64,000 nt of DNA from Desulfamplus magnetovallimortis (GCF_900170035.1 NZ_LT828540.1:245170-309169), one strand, 5' to 3'; shown: positions 54,844 through 64,000, numbered from the stretch's first letter. The notes: a model not told the origin generated them from the sequence alone. Program-made: numbers and translations.

Positions 54844-57111
54844 TCACCAACTCACCTTAAAATACCTTCGTTTCTCACGATTATTTAACACCTTGCTGCA
54901 AGACGCCCAATCAATATTGGAAACATTTTGGTTATATCTTACTTCAAATGGATTTTTATCCGGTACACTATCAATGATTTTCCTTGCTTCCTCAATTTCA
55001 CCCTTTGCCACCTCAATCCAGACATCTTCTAAAACATCGGGTAATTGCCCAAAAATGCTGGTAATATTCTTCAGTCGTTCTGATAACAAATCATGAACCC
55101 TGTCTTCCACTGAATCCTTGTATCTCATATTGTAGATGTGGACTGTATCATTTATCTGTCCGATTCTTTGAACACGCCCTTTTCTCTGCTCCAGTCTCGT
55201 GGGATTCCATGGTAAGTCCAGGTTAATTAATGTGCCAAGTGTTTGTAAATTAAGACCCTCAGATGCGGAATCCGTACCAACTAAAATTTTATATTTATGG
55301 GATTTTACACCGGCTTTGATTGTGTCTTTATACTCTTTTTTAAAATAGCCGTTAAAGAAAACACCTGATTTATCTCCTCCGGCATAAAGGGCAATTGCAA
55401 CCGATGGAAATTCTGACGATAATTTATCTGCAACCCAAAAGGCAGTGTCATAATATTGAGAGAATATGATCACGCCTTTTTCTTTCCAGCCATCTTTTAA
55501 AAGCTCAACGGTTTTCAGGAACTTTGGATCAGTTGCCTGATTAGACTCCAAAGCAGCTACAAAAGCGTTTAACAACTCTTTTTCTTCCGCAGTAAGATTC
55601 TTTAATTCAATTTGTTTTGTATCTGTTGTTTCTTCTTCATTGTCCTGCTCATCAGAGAACTCGTCAAAACCGTCCCCCCATTCTCTCAGCATTTTTTGAC
55701 CTGTTCTTTTTCCTGCTTCCAAAGATGATCCAATACGTTTCAATAACAAAGTTCTGAAAAAACCGGCACTCTTGACTCTCTGGCCCAATAGCTTGCAAAA
55801 ATCTTCCGCCAGCTCATAAGCATCTTTCATATAACCGGTCAAAATTAATGCTTCCTCTTCACTCTCTCCGTGCAGTTCCACATTGATTCTCTGGAGGTAA
55901 GGTTCATTTGTTATGGGGTCAATTTTGTTTTCTAAATATGATCTTTCACGTCTTACAACGTGGCGGATAAACGGATTCCTGTGAGCTTCATCCACAATCA
56001 CACACTCATATTCACGCTTTAATAAATATTGTGCTGTTTCCGAACCCAAAGAGATCAGCCCCTGTGATATAATGCCGATCCTTCTTGGACATTTAACAAT
56101 GTCAATCCTGCCTCTATTGGGATATTTAAGACCGTTTTCATCTATCCACTGCCGACCGTCCCACCCTGCCGACGGCAGATCAAGAAGGGCATTCATCTCG
56201 TCCTGCCATTGCCAGATCAAGGTTTTTGGTACAATTATCAAAACAGGTTTGTCACCATACAACGCCATCAACTGGGCACCCATTGCCAACTGAATCGTTT
56301 TGCCCAGACCAACCTGATCCGCCAGAATATATCTTGCTCCAAAGCTTTTCTTATGGTCTCTTAACGCCAGATCCACAAAATATTTCTGATGCTCCCACAA
56401 ACCCAGATGTTCACGGTAAACAGGGGATTCCACAGCAACTGCTGCTGCTTGGCTCTTTTCCTCTTTCCATTTTACAACTTCATCTATTTCTACCCGCTCT
56501 GAAATCCTTTTAATGTCTTCAATGATAAAATCACTCAAATCCCTGGCACTGATATCATTCCACAAGCTATCAAACTCTTCCTGCACCCAATTCACAGCTT
56601 CTTCTGAATCATCTTCCCAGGCAAGTTCATAATTGATTTTCCACGCTGTTTTTGATTCGTTCACACTGCCGAGAAATGATCTTTTCTCTCCATTCTCCAA
56701 TGTAATCACACCGGCTTTTCCGTGAATTAATCCAAATTTGTCATTTGGTAAAACCCGTATCTGCATTTTGCCGGACTTCAAAAATTCATAAAGCCTTTTA
56801 AAACGATTTGCCGCATTTTCAAGCTCTTCCGGTTTCCCCTCGCACCACTCTTTTCTCATTGAAGCATTGGCAAGTTTAGCTGTACGCACATCTTCTGCCA
56901 ATAGTTCGGAATTGCAAACAATCCTGATTTTACCGGAAACTGATTCTAAAGCTTCTCCAGCTACTTCAAAAATTGAAGATCGAAAAAATCCGGCTATTCT
57001 GTCATAGGATTTTGCATTCGTTAAGCTACGATTTAAAAGTGAATCCGCTATGGATTCCCTTATTGATGAGAAACGATTTATCACGTTAAACCTGTTTGTT
57101 TTTCTTTTCAC
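54844..57111 (-). CDS. PLD-domain SNF2-type helicase
   Basis: A 755-residue protein. Residues 30-190 are a phospholipase-D-like domain (IHGKAGVI, an H-x-K pair, and FLGSVNES). A SNF2-type ATPase follows: ILADQVGLGKTIQLAMG (Walker A), CVIVDEAHR (Walker B), GTDSASEGLNLQ, and QRKGRVQRIGQ (motif VI). Proteins with this layout occur in anti-phage loci (annotated as PLD-domain anti-phage proteins). It overlaps the preceding Rpn-like gene by 26 bases, so the two are coexpressed. Confidence 0.87.
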   Translation of the reverse strand: MKRKTNRFNVINRFSSIRESIADSLLNRSLTNAKSYDRIAGFFRSSIFEVAGEALESVSGKIRIVCNSELLAEDVRTAKLANASMRKEWCEGKPEELENAANRFKRLYEFLKSGKMQIRVLPNDKFGLIHGKAGVITLENGEKRSFLGSVNESKTAWKINYELAWEDDSEEAVNWVQEEFDSLWNDISARDLSDFIIEDIKRISERVEIDEVVKWKEEKSQAAAVAVESPVYREHLGLWEHQKYFVDLALRDHKKSFGARYILADQVGLGKTIQLAMGAQLMALYGDKPVLIIVPKTLIWQWQDEMNALLDLPSAGWDGRQWIDENGLKYPNRGRIDIVKCPRRIGIISQGLISLGSETAQYLLKREYECVIVDEAHRNPFIRHVVRRERSYLENKIDPITNEPYLQRINVELHGESEEEALILTGYMKDAYELAEDFCKLLGQRVKSAGFFRTLLLKRIGSSLEAGKRTGQKMLREWGDGFDEFSDEQDNEEETTDTKQIELKNLTAEEKELLNAFVAALESNQATDPKFLKTVELLKDGWKEKGVIIFSQYYDTAFWVADKLSSEFPSVAIALYAGGDKSGVFFNGYFKKEYKDTIKAGVKSHKYKILVGTDSASEGLNLQTLGTLINLDLPWNPTRLEQRKGRVQRIGQINDTVHIYNMRYKDSVEDRVHDLLSERLKNITSIFGQLPDVLEDVWIEVAKGEIEEARKIIDSVPDKNPFEVRYNQNVSNIDWASCSKVLNNREKRRYFKVSW

Positions 57112-57988
57112 TCAAGCTATTTATTTCAATATTTCCTGCCTGCATTTTTATGGATTCCAGCATTTCCTTAAACTGTTCTTTTGTGAGCATACCCTTATGG
57201 AATAATGATTGAAGCAGTTCAACTTTCCCTTTAAGCATGCCTTCATTGATGTAATGTTCTGATATTGTAGTTGCAGTAAAGCTCATTTTGACCTCCTTTT
57301 TAATATTTTCCACTATTTCTTCCGGTAATTGTTTATAGGCACTGACCCATTGCTCAATCAAAAGTTTTTTATCATTATCAAGCAGAGCTTCCATTCTGGC
57401 GACGGCCTTATAAATCTCTCTTACAAGATATTCCCTGTCAATGCCTCTGTCATCAGCCTTTAAAGCAAGAAGTTTACACATGAGTGAATGCTTTTGCACA
57501 AGTTCTGAACTCTTTTGAGATTTTACCTTGATCACGTCAAAGTGGCAGTGCTGTTTCTCCATTTTATCGCTGAAACCATACCAGAAAGTATCAGGGATAT
57601 CTTTTCTCCATACAGCATCATCAGTATATACAACAATGCTCCACACAGGACGCTGTCTTAAAAGCCAGGCATAACAAAAATATTCAAATATCCGGGAGGA
57701 TACATCAACCCGTTTGCTCATATTTTCAATCTGAATCACAATATCATGGAAAACTTTATCTATCTCAACTTCCATTACAAGGAAAAGATCATCTTTAAGA
57801 CTCTCTTTCAAGGCTTCGTACTTGCTGATAAATTCCTTATCTATAAAGGTATATTCTCCAATTGATCGTTTTGGAAAATAGTGTGCAAAAAATTCTTCAG
57901 TAAATGATGCGATTAGCCATTTCATCAAGGCATCATGTTTTTTAGGGTTTTTCATGGGTTTGCTCTTCCTTTCTTCTGACTTATTCAT
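57086..57988 (-). CDS. Rpn-family PD-(D/E)XK nuclease-like protein
   Basis: A 300-residue protein of the RpnA/YhgA-like family: HDALMKWLIASFTEEFFAHYFP at the start, LFLVMEVEID in the PD-(D/E)XK position, and VIQIENM. The C-terminal third is a charged helical tail. Family members promote recombination and cut DNA; phage defence has been reported for some. It precedes and overlaps the PLD-helicase gene, so a joint helicase-nuclease function is inferred. Confidence 0.82.
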   Translation of the reverse strand: MNKSEERKSKPMKNPKKHDALMKWLIASFTEEFFAHYFPKRSIGEYTFIDKEFISKYEALKESLKDDLFLVMEVEIDKVFHDIVIQIENMSKRVDVSSRIFEYFCYAWLLRQRPVWSIVVYTDDAVWRKDIPDTFWYGFSDKMEKQHCHFDVIKVKSQKSSELVQKHSLMCKLLALKADDRGIDREYLVREIYKAVARMEALLDNDKKLLIEQWVSAYKQLPEEIVENIKKEVKMSFTATTISEHYINEGMLKGKVELLQSLFHKGMLTKEQFKEMLESIKMQAGNIEINSLSEKKNKQV

Positions 57989-58043
57989 ACCCGTTTGGTA
58001 ATCAGTATCAGTGAATTAAAGCATTTACAAATCTATTTTCGAA

Positions 58044-58203
58044 GTACCGCAAAACTCACTTTTTTACCCATATACAGCCAAAATCGACATATAGTTTGCG
58101 TCTCAAAAAACATTGAATTTTGAAAATGTTAAACTGAACACAACACAAGCCAAGTTTTGGATTAACTTTTCAAAACAGTGTTTATGAGTGACTTTTGCGG
58201 TAC
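58044..58203. repeat. Family F 160-bp palindromic element
   Basis: GTACCGCAAAACTCACT (58044-58060) and AGTGACTTTTGCGGTAC (58187-58203) are inverted. The interior has no ORF. One copy only in this window. Confidence 0.6.
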
Positions 58204-58282
58204 TGCCTATTTTTAATTTCCATGGAAGAAGAAAGTTACACACATACAAACGTCAAAAAGTTTATAAGTATAACATGCTATT

Positions 58283-58510
58283 TACTCAAAATCGACATCT
58301 TATTGCGTTTTTAGCAGAGAGTTTGCATTTGTCTGAATGAGGATAACCAGGACAATAATAGTATCCTAAACCTTAGTCTGAATGAGGATAACCAGGACAA
58401 TAATAGTATCCTAAACCTTAGTCTGAATGAGGATAACCAGGACAATAATAGTATCCTAAACCTTAGTCTGAATGAGGATAACCAGGACAATAATAGTATC
58501 CTAAACCTTA
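58283..58510. repeat. Family C left end with 45-bp tandem array
   Basis: ACTCAAAATCGACATCTTATTG (58284 on) is the family C left end. Inside, four identical 45-bp units (58331-58510) each contain TCTGAATGAGGATAACCAGG. No spacers separate them. The right end is missing. Confidence 0.8.
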
Positions 58511-58513
58511 TAA

Positions 58514-58566
58514 AACGAACGTTCGTTCATTTTTCTGTTGACATTTCTCTTTCTTCTTTATAGATA
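58514..58566 (+). promoter_or_regulatory. TetR-type palindrome and promoter
   Basis: AACGAACGTTCGTT (58514-58527), a perfect 14-bp palindrome, is of the sort bound by TetR/FadR-like regulators. TTGACA follows at 58538-58543, then TATAGA or TAGATA (58559-58566). The acyl-CoA dehydrogenase gene begins at 58657, so acyl-CoA-responsive repression is inferred. Confidence 0.65.
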
Positions 58567-58656
58567 TTCCAAAATAATCAAGTTTTCAGCCAAAAGAGAG
58601 GGAGGATAATACTCCCTACAGTTACACCTTGAAAGCACAATAGCCAGGAGAAACAT

Positions 58657-60504
58657 ATGTCAAAGTTTATGAGTGAAAGAAATATACGTTTTATGATGAA
58701 AGATGTCTTTAATCTGCCATCTCTTACAGAATATCCATACTACAGCAGCCACAATGAAAAAGTATTTCAAATGATCATTGATGCAGCACTGAAACTTGCC
58801 GACAAAATGTTGTATCCGGTTCTTGGAGAGATGGATAAAAATGAGCCTTGCCTTGAAAATGGAGAGGTCAGGGTGCATCCTGTTGTTAAGAAACTCATGA
58901 AAGCATATGGAGAGGGGGGATGGATATCAGCAGGTTTTCCCGAGTCCCATGGCGGGGATCAGCTTCCTGTATCCATAACCGGTATCACAAGATTTATCTT
59001 TGCTTCTGCAAATTACTCAGCAAGTGTCTATCCGGAACTTACCGCAGGTGCGGCAGAGCTTATCACAACCTTTGGTACCGAGGAATTGATTGAAGCATAT
59101 GTGCCGATGATGCTTGAAGGCAAGTGGCAGGGAACCATGGCCCTTACAGAACCACAGGCAGGAAGTTCGCTTTCTGATATTACAACCACCGCATACCCTT
59201 TAACAAATTCAGAGAAGGGCGGATCTGAAGAGTCTGATATAAGGAAGGTCTATAAAATCAAGGGTCAAAAGACCTTTATTTCAGCAGGAGATCATGATGG
59301 AGCAGAAAACATCATACATTTGATGCTGGCACGAATTGACGGTGCTCCCGCAGGAGCAAAGGGTATTTCTCTTTTTGTGGTGCCCAAAAAAAGGGTTGAT
59401 GAAAAAGGCAGACTCATTCCAAATGATGTCAAGGTTGCAGCCATCTATCACAAGCTTGGTTACAGAGGCGCTCCTATTACAGAGCTTTCCATGGGTGAAA
59501 AGGATGATTGTTTTGGCTGGCTTGTGGGTCAACCCAACAGAGGGCTTGCCCAGATGTTCCAGATGATGAATGAAGCAAGACTTGGCGTTGGAATGGGAGC
59601 CACAGCCATTGCAACTGCTGCCTATTATGCTGCACTTGACTACACTTTACAAAGACCCCAGGGCAGACCCATCACCCAGAAAGATCCTTCAAGCCCACAG
59701 ATTTCAATTATTGAACACACTGATGTTAAACGTATGCTTTTGTTTCAGAAATCTGTGGTTGAAGGTGCTTTGTCTCTAATCATTCAATGCTGCCTTTATG
59801 CTGATCTTGAAAAGGTCACCAAAGGAGAGGAAAAAGAGAAATACTCTCTTCTTCTGGATCTTCTTACACCAGTTGCCAAAACCTGGCCTTCAGAGCAGGG
59901 GATTCTTGCCACAAGCCAGGCCATTCAATGTTTTGGGGGTTATGGTTACTGTGATGATTTTCCGGTTGAGCAATATTTCAGGGATTCAAGAATTCATCCC
60001 ATTCATGAAGGTACAACCGGAATTCAGGGAATGGATCTTCTGGGAAGAAAGATCATAATGAAAGAGGGCGGGGCAGCATTCCTGTTTATTAATGAGGTCA
60101 AAAAAACCATTCAATCGGCATCTTCTGTTCCGGAGTTGGAATTTCATGCATCAAAACTTGAGGATGCAGTTAAATGCCTTGAGGAGGTCATGGTTTTTCT
60201 TTTACAGGTTATGCATAAAAAAGGTGTTGATCACTATCTTGCAGATGCCACACTTTTTCTTGAAATGTTCGGTATTCTCGCTATCTCATGGCAGTGGCTC
60301 ATTCAGGGAGTTGCAGCTCAAAAAGCACTTTCTGACTCTGCCGCCTGTTCCAGAAAGGATGCTTTTTTCTATAAAGGAAAAATTTATGCAATGAATTATT
60401 TCTTTCGTTATGAACTTCCCAAAATGCGCGCCATTGCGGTAAGGTTGACAGATGGGGATAATCTGACTGTTGAGATGGAAAAAGAGTGTTTTACTAATTT
60501 CTGA
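58657..60504 (+). CDS. Acyl-CoA dehydrogenase
   Basis: A 615-residue flavoprotein of the long acyl-CoA dehydrogenase class. MALTEPQAGSSLSDITTTA and KTFISAG are the FAD/substrate loops, GVGMGATAIA the mid-region, and IQCFGGYGYCDDFPVEQYFRDSRI the C-terminal FAD-binding segment. The extended C-terminus (about 480-615) is that of larger members. It catalyses the first step of beta-oxidation. CAGGAGAAAC precedes the ATG. An enoyl-CoA hydratase lies 200 bases downstream, a functional pair. Confidence 0.9.
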   Translation: MSKFMSERNIRFMMKDVFNLPSLTEYPYYSSHNEKVFQMIIDAALKLADKMLYPVLGEMDKNEPCLENGEVRVHPVVKKLMKAYGEGGWISAGFPESHGGDQLPVSITGITRFIFASANYSASVYPELTAGAAELITTFGTEELIEAYVPMMLEGKWQGTMALTEPQAGSSLSDITTTAYPLTNSEKGGSEESDIRKVYKIKGQKTFISAGDHDGAENIIHLMLARIDGAPAGAKGISLFVVPKKRVDEKGRLIPNDVKVAAIYHKLGYRGAPITELSMGEKDDCFGWLVGQPNRGLAQMFQMMNEARLGVGMGATAIATAAYYAALDYTLQRPQGRPITQKDPSSPQISIIEHTDVKRMLLFQKSVVEGALSLIIQCCLYADLEKVTKGEEKEKYSLLLDLLTPVAKTWPSEQGILATSQAIQCFGGYGYCDDFPVEQYFRDSRIHPIHEGTTGIQGMDLLGRKIIMKEGGAAFLFINEVKKTIQSASSVPELEFHASKLEDAVKCLEEVMVFLLQVMHKKGVDHYLADATLFLEMFGILAISWQWLIQGVAAQKALSDSAACSRKDAFFYKGKIYAMNYFFRYELPKMRAIAVRLTDGDNLTVEMEKECFTNF

Positions 60505-60533
60505 AAATCAATGAGATTTCGGGCATCATCATT

Positions 60534-60681
60534 TTACCGTGAAAATGACTATTATTTTTATATTTGGGGCTGATTAATACGTAATCAATCATGCCTGTTT
60601 ATAACGTACATGGCTGATGATAGCCACAATCGAAGAGATGAAAGTCGTTTTAAAAACAGCCACTTACTGAGACTTTCATAT
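60534..60681. repeat. Family A unit followed by a family B unit
   Basis: ACCGTGAAAATGACTATTATT with a TGATT/AATCA hairpin (60534-60604) is followed directly by a family B unit (60601-60681). The two families share the hairpin tail pattern. Confidence 0.7.
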
Positions 60682-60707
60682 AAAAACATTAAGGAGAGTA
60701 AAACTTC

Positions 60708-61460
60708 ATGAGTCGGCTTATATACAGAACAGAAGGAAGAACAGGATATCTGACACTTAACAGACCTGACAACTACAATGCTTTTGATGAAGATATGGTT
60801 GTTGAGTTTGAAAAATTCATTTCACAGAGGATGTATGATGAAAGTGTTTCTGTGATTATTCTGGATGGCGGAGATGCCAAAGGTTTTTGTGCAGGGCTTG
60901 ACATGAAATCATTCGGCCCTGAAATATTCAGGATGAAGCCTTGGGATGCCTATAATGCACAGGCAAGGATGTCACGTCTCATGCTTGGTTTAAGAAGAAT
61001 TCCTCAGCCTGTAATCTCCTGTATTCACGGTGCAGCAGCAGGTATTGGATTTTCCCTTGCAATGGCATCGGATATCAGGATTTTGGGGGTGGGGGCAAAG
61101 TTTTCAGCAGCATACATAAATATTGGTCTTGGTGGGGCTGATATGGCATCAAGCTATTTTCTGCCCCGTCTCATAGGCTCCGGAAGAGCAAACGAATATC
61201 TTCTGACCGGTAACTGGATGGATGACAAGGAGGCCATGAACCTTGGTTTTGCAAGCCGCCTTGTACCCAAAGAAAAAATGATTGAGACAGCCACTGAAAT
61301 TGCAAATGTCATGTGCAGCAAAAATCCTCTCGGTATCCGAATGACCAAGGAGGCCATCAATATCAATATTGACGCAGGCGGCCTTGAAGCAGTTCTTCAG
61401 ATGGAAGACAGAAATCAGATGATGATTGCCTTTGGAATGCATGTAAATCCTGAAAAGTGA
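60708..61460 (+). CDS. Enoyl-CoA hydratase/isomerase-family protein
   Basis: A 250-residue crotonase-fold protein. DAKGFCAGLDMK contains the first oxyanion-hole region and HGAAAGIGFSLAMASD the second; the catalytic Glu position is occupied by the N-I-G-L-G-G loop, so hydratase activity is not certain. AAGGAGAG precedes the ATG. It follows the acyl-CoA dehydrogenase, with a repeat in between, in the same direction. Confidence 0.85.
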   Translation: MSRLIYRTEGRTGYLTLNRPDNYNAFDEDMVVEFEKFISQRMYDESVSVIILDGGDAKGFCAGLDMKSFGPEIFRMKPWDAYNAQARMSRLMLGLRRIPQPVISCIHGAAAGIGFSLAMASDIRILGVGAKFSAAYINIGLGGADMASSYFLPRLIGSGRANEYLLTGNWMDDKEAMNLGFASRLVPKEKMIETATEIANVMCSKNPLGIRMTKEAININIDAGGLEAVLQMEDRNQMMIAFGMHVNPEK

Positions 61461-61485
61461 TTTAGATTCTGCAAACTCCCTTATA

Positions 61486-61673
61486 TACTCAAAATAGACA
61501 TTTTATTGCTTTTTCAGAAGTTATTGCAGTTGTCTGAACCAGGATAACCAGGATGGATAGGATGTTCAGGATGATAATCCTGCCTTATCCTGTTCTTATC
61601 CTGTTAATCTGGGGAATCCTGATTCAGAAAGTGTTGACAAAACTTAAAAGATCATAGGTGTCGATTTTGAGTA
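61486..61673. repeat. Family C element, copy 3
   Basis: TACTCAAAATAGACAT and ATAGGTGTCGATTTTGAGTA are inverted ends. The interior is colinear with 35144-35318. Confidence 0.8.
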
Positions 61674-61685
61674 TAAACTATCAAG

Positions 61686-62810
61686 TTACAACAGGAAATG
61701 AGAATAGATCTTCAGGATACGCTCTCCCATTGAATCAATGGTATGGTTTTTCAGGACTTTTTTAAATGCATTTTCCACCATTTTTTCTCTCTCGGTACTG
61801 TTTTTAATAATATGCATTATCGTGTCGGCAATCTCTTCTGGATTACCGGCCTGAAAAAAGTATTCCACTCTCTCCATGGCTGATGATATCCATGTTTCCG
61901 CCAACCCGTGATGCTGCCACTGGGCATAGGGAGAACATGGCTTCAAGAATTGACTGTGATATCCCTTCAACTTCTCTGCTTGCAAGAAGTTTGCAGTCAA
62001 AAGCACTGTAATATGGCCATGTGTTTTCCCTGAAGCCTGTAAAATGAATGATAGATGAGTGCTTACGTATGAGTGCCCTGCTACTACTGTCAAGATCGTC
62101 CAGAAAACCCTTTTCTCCATCTCCCACAATAACAAGATGATATCCTGGAATCTTTTCTGCAACAGAAATAAATCCATTGATGATATCCATGACTCCCTTG
62201 TCAATTGAAACACGCCCCACATATCCAATAAATTTGGCATCAGGAGCAACCTTTAATTCTTTGGTAAGGGCATTAATAGAAGAGTCCCTGTCAGGAAGAG
62301 GAACAGGTGGATTAATGCCGCTTGGGATTGTTATGACCTTGTTCCCGTCAAGCTCCAGGGCAATTTTCAGATGCAGGGTTGTATAATCTGCTGTTGTAAA
62401 TATGTGCGTACAGAGTTTCTGATACAATAGTTTGTTGTACCATGTAGGGGAAACATCAGCGCTTATGTGCCTTGAGAGGATACTGCATGGAATCGGGCTT
62501 TGATATGCTGCTGCAAGAGCAACCTTTGAATCACTATTGCCATGGGTATTTAGAATATCGGGTTTAATTTTTACATATAGTTTTTTAAGTGTAAGAAAAT
62601 CTTTCAGCATTGTTCGGGATGTAAATTGAACAGGAAAGTATTGCCACTTTCTGCTGATAGCTTTTCGGGAAAGGGGAGTATTCGGGGGGGCTGCAATAAC
62701 AATTGTGTGACCTTTTTCCTCCATCCAGCGGGATTCATTGAAAACCCTTTTTTCAAGCCCCCCCAGTTGGTATGGCAGGTGGTGTGCATTATGGTAAGCT
62801 GTTGCTTCAT
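61686..62810 (-). pseudogene. Glycosyltransferase (GT4-like), two frameshifts
   Basis: Read across frames the gene encodes a GT4-type transferase: MHTTCHTNWGG, then MEEKGHTIVIAAPP, LNTHGNSDSKVALAAA, GYVGRVSIDKGVMDI, SREVEGISQSILEAM and NPEEIADTIMHI. One G is missing in the seven-base C/G run at 62758-62764, and one extra T occurs near 61858. Both are single-base homopolymer changes. The intact protein would have about 370 residues and act in LPS or related glycan assembly, as the neighbours suggest. Confidence 0.85.
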
Positions 62811-62895
62811 ATGAATAAGGCCGAATTTAAAGTTAGTCCTAAAGGCGTTGATAACGATGCATTATGGTAAATGTTGCTTCATATGAGTAAGGCTT
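62787..62895. repeat. Short direct repeat between kdsB and the transferase
   Basis: TGCATTATGGTAA...TTGCTTCATATGARTAAGGC occurs twice, near 62787-62822 and 62860-62895. The second copy covers the kdsB stop, the first the transferase start. Confidence 0.55.
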
Positions 62896-63631
62896 CAATA
62901 CGTTGAATGTCTTCGATCAAATCCACCTCGGGCGAGTCATGTTCCGTTATGGCAACCTTGATGGCATAACCATATTCAAGTACTCGTAATTGTTCGAGTT
63001 TTTCAATTTTTTCCAATGTCCCGTCTGAAAGGGTAGTTATGGTATCAAGAAATTTTTTTGTATATGTATAAAAGCCAAGATGTTTATAGTAAGCGATATC
63101 TTCGGTGTTATCCTCTTTATCTCTTGGAAATGGAATCTGGGATCTTGAAAAATAGAGGGCATATCCATTGTTATCCATAACCACCTTGACATCTTTTGGG
63201 TCGGTAATCTCCCTTGGATTGACAATCCGGCAGGCAAGGGTTGTCATGTAGATCCCCTGGAGTTTAGCACCATTTTCAAAAAATGGGGCGAGCATCTCAT
63301 CAATGCATACCGGATTAAATATGGGCTGATCTCCCTGAATATTTACAACAATATCATCCGGTGCAACTTCAAGCATATTGGCTGCAAAGGCCACCCTGTC
63401 TGTACCGGAACGCAGAGAAGAGGGGGTCATGAGAGCCTGACCGCCAAAGTCACCTACTGCACTGAATATCCGATCATCGTCTGTGGCCACAATAACTCTG
63501 TCAATGGCTTTGGATTTGAGAGCCTGTTCATACACCCTCTGGATCATTGGTTTTCCTGCAACCGGTATAAGAGGTTTCCCTTCAAGTCGCTTTGATCCAT
63601 ATCTGGATGGAATAATTGCCGTAACTTTCAT
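62879..63631 (-). CDS. kdsB: CMP-Kdo synthetase
   Basis: A 250-residue cytidylyltransferase: IIPSRYGSKRLEGKPL (nucleotide loop), IVATDDDRIF, VNIQGDQPIF and the C-terminal VAITEHDSPEVDLIEDIQRIE. It activates Kdo with CTP for lipid A attachment. Because the upstream gene is KdnB-like, the natural substrate may be 8-amino-Kdo. It lies 30 bases downstream of that gene. Confidence 0.92.
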   Translation of the reverse strand: MKVTAIIPSRYGSKRLEGKPLIPVAGKPMIQRVYEQALKSKAIDRVIVATDDDRIFSAVGDFGGQALMTPSSLRSGTDRVAFAANMLEVAPDDIVVNIQGDQPIFNPVCIDEMLAPFFENGAKLQGIYMTTLACRIVNPREITDPKDVKVVMDNNGYALYFSRSQIPFPRDKEDNTEDIAYYKHLGFYTYTKKFLDTITTLSDGTLEKIEKLEQLRVLEYGYAIKVAITEHDSPEVDLIEDIQRIEALLI

Positions 63632-63661
63632 TAAAATATCCCGCTACATTTAAAAATCTTG

Positions 63662-64000
<339 letters not shown>

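Noticed and set aside
58331-58510. CRISPR array
   Set aside because: The four 45-bp units are directly adjacent with no spacers and no cas genes; it is a plain tandem repeat.

Overview
The window looks like chromosomal DNA of a low-GC, anaerobic Gram-negative bacterium, most likely a Desulfobacterota (Desulfobacteraceae-like) member. Supporting signs are two-partner secretion, a porin and Kdo genes (Gram-negative envelope), a haem-c protein, acyl-CoA metabolism, hybrid histidine kinases and many small palindromic intergenic repeats. The lineage is an inference; no rRNA or tRNA gene was seen.

Layout. (1) 1-8940 is an accessory region: a run of integron-type attC sites bounding cassettes with a Phd/Doc-like toxin-antitoxin pair, a very large SF1 helicase-nuclease, a PIN toxin pair and gene fragments. 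Group II intron ends are spliced into it; no integrase is visible. (2) 9011-13960, minus strand, is a RiPP operon: lasso-type B2 peptidase, B1/PqqD recognition protein, an untracked 53-residue precursor with a Tyr-rich tail, an HPr-kinase-like protein, a second P-loop protein and an ABC exporter. No lasso cyclase is present, and the predicted core has no acidic ring acceptor. This is the best candidate for an undescribed system. (3) 13971-17861: lipoprotein, response regulator and a CoA-transferase/GNAT fusion. (4) 18047-27554: a minus-strand run of parC, mltF, a TpsA exoprotein and its TpsB transporter. (5) 27861-34998: a small membrane protein, a DUF4143 ATPase and a GldA/F/G-DUF4340 ABC operon. 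(6) 35416-43085: toxin-antitoxin and Fic genes, a YdjM-like protein, split purH and a broken AEC carrier. (7) 43185-46049: a haem-c protein and a frameshifted porin. (8) 46392-53218: a sensory block in which a free-standing cobalamin domain with the CarH-type W-x9-EH motif sits between a small helical protein and a hybrid histidine kinase; a second hybrid kinase diverges. (9) 53275-57988: a defence-like block (YjjJ/HipA kinase, PLD-SNF2 helicase, Rpn-like nuclease). (10) 58657-61460: acyl-CoA dehydrogenase behind a TetR-type palindrome, then an enoyl-CoA hydratase. (11) 61686-64000: glycosyltransferase (frameshifted), kdsB and the end of a KdnB-like dehydrogenase.

Six or so families of intergenic palindromes (called A to F here) fill nearly every gap. 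Several genes are broken by one-base changes in homopolymer runs, which may be sequencing error or true slippage.
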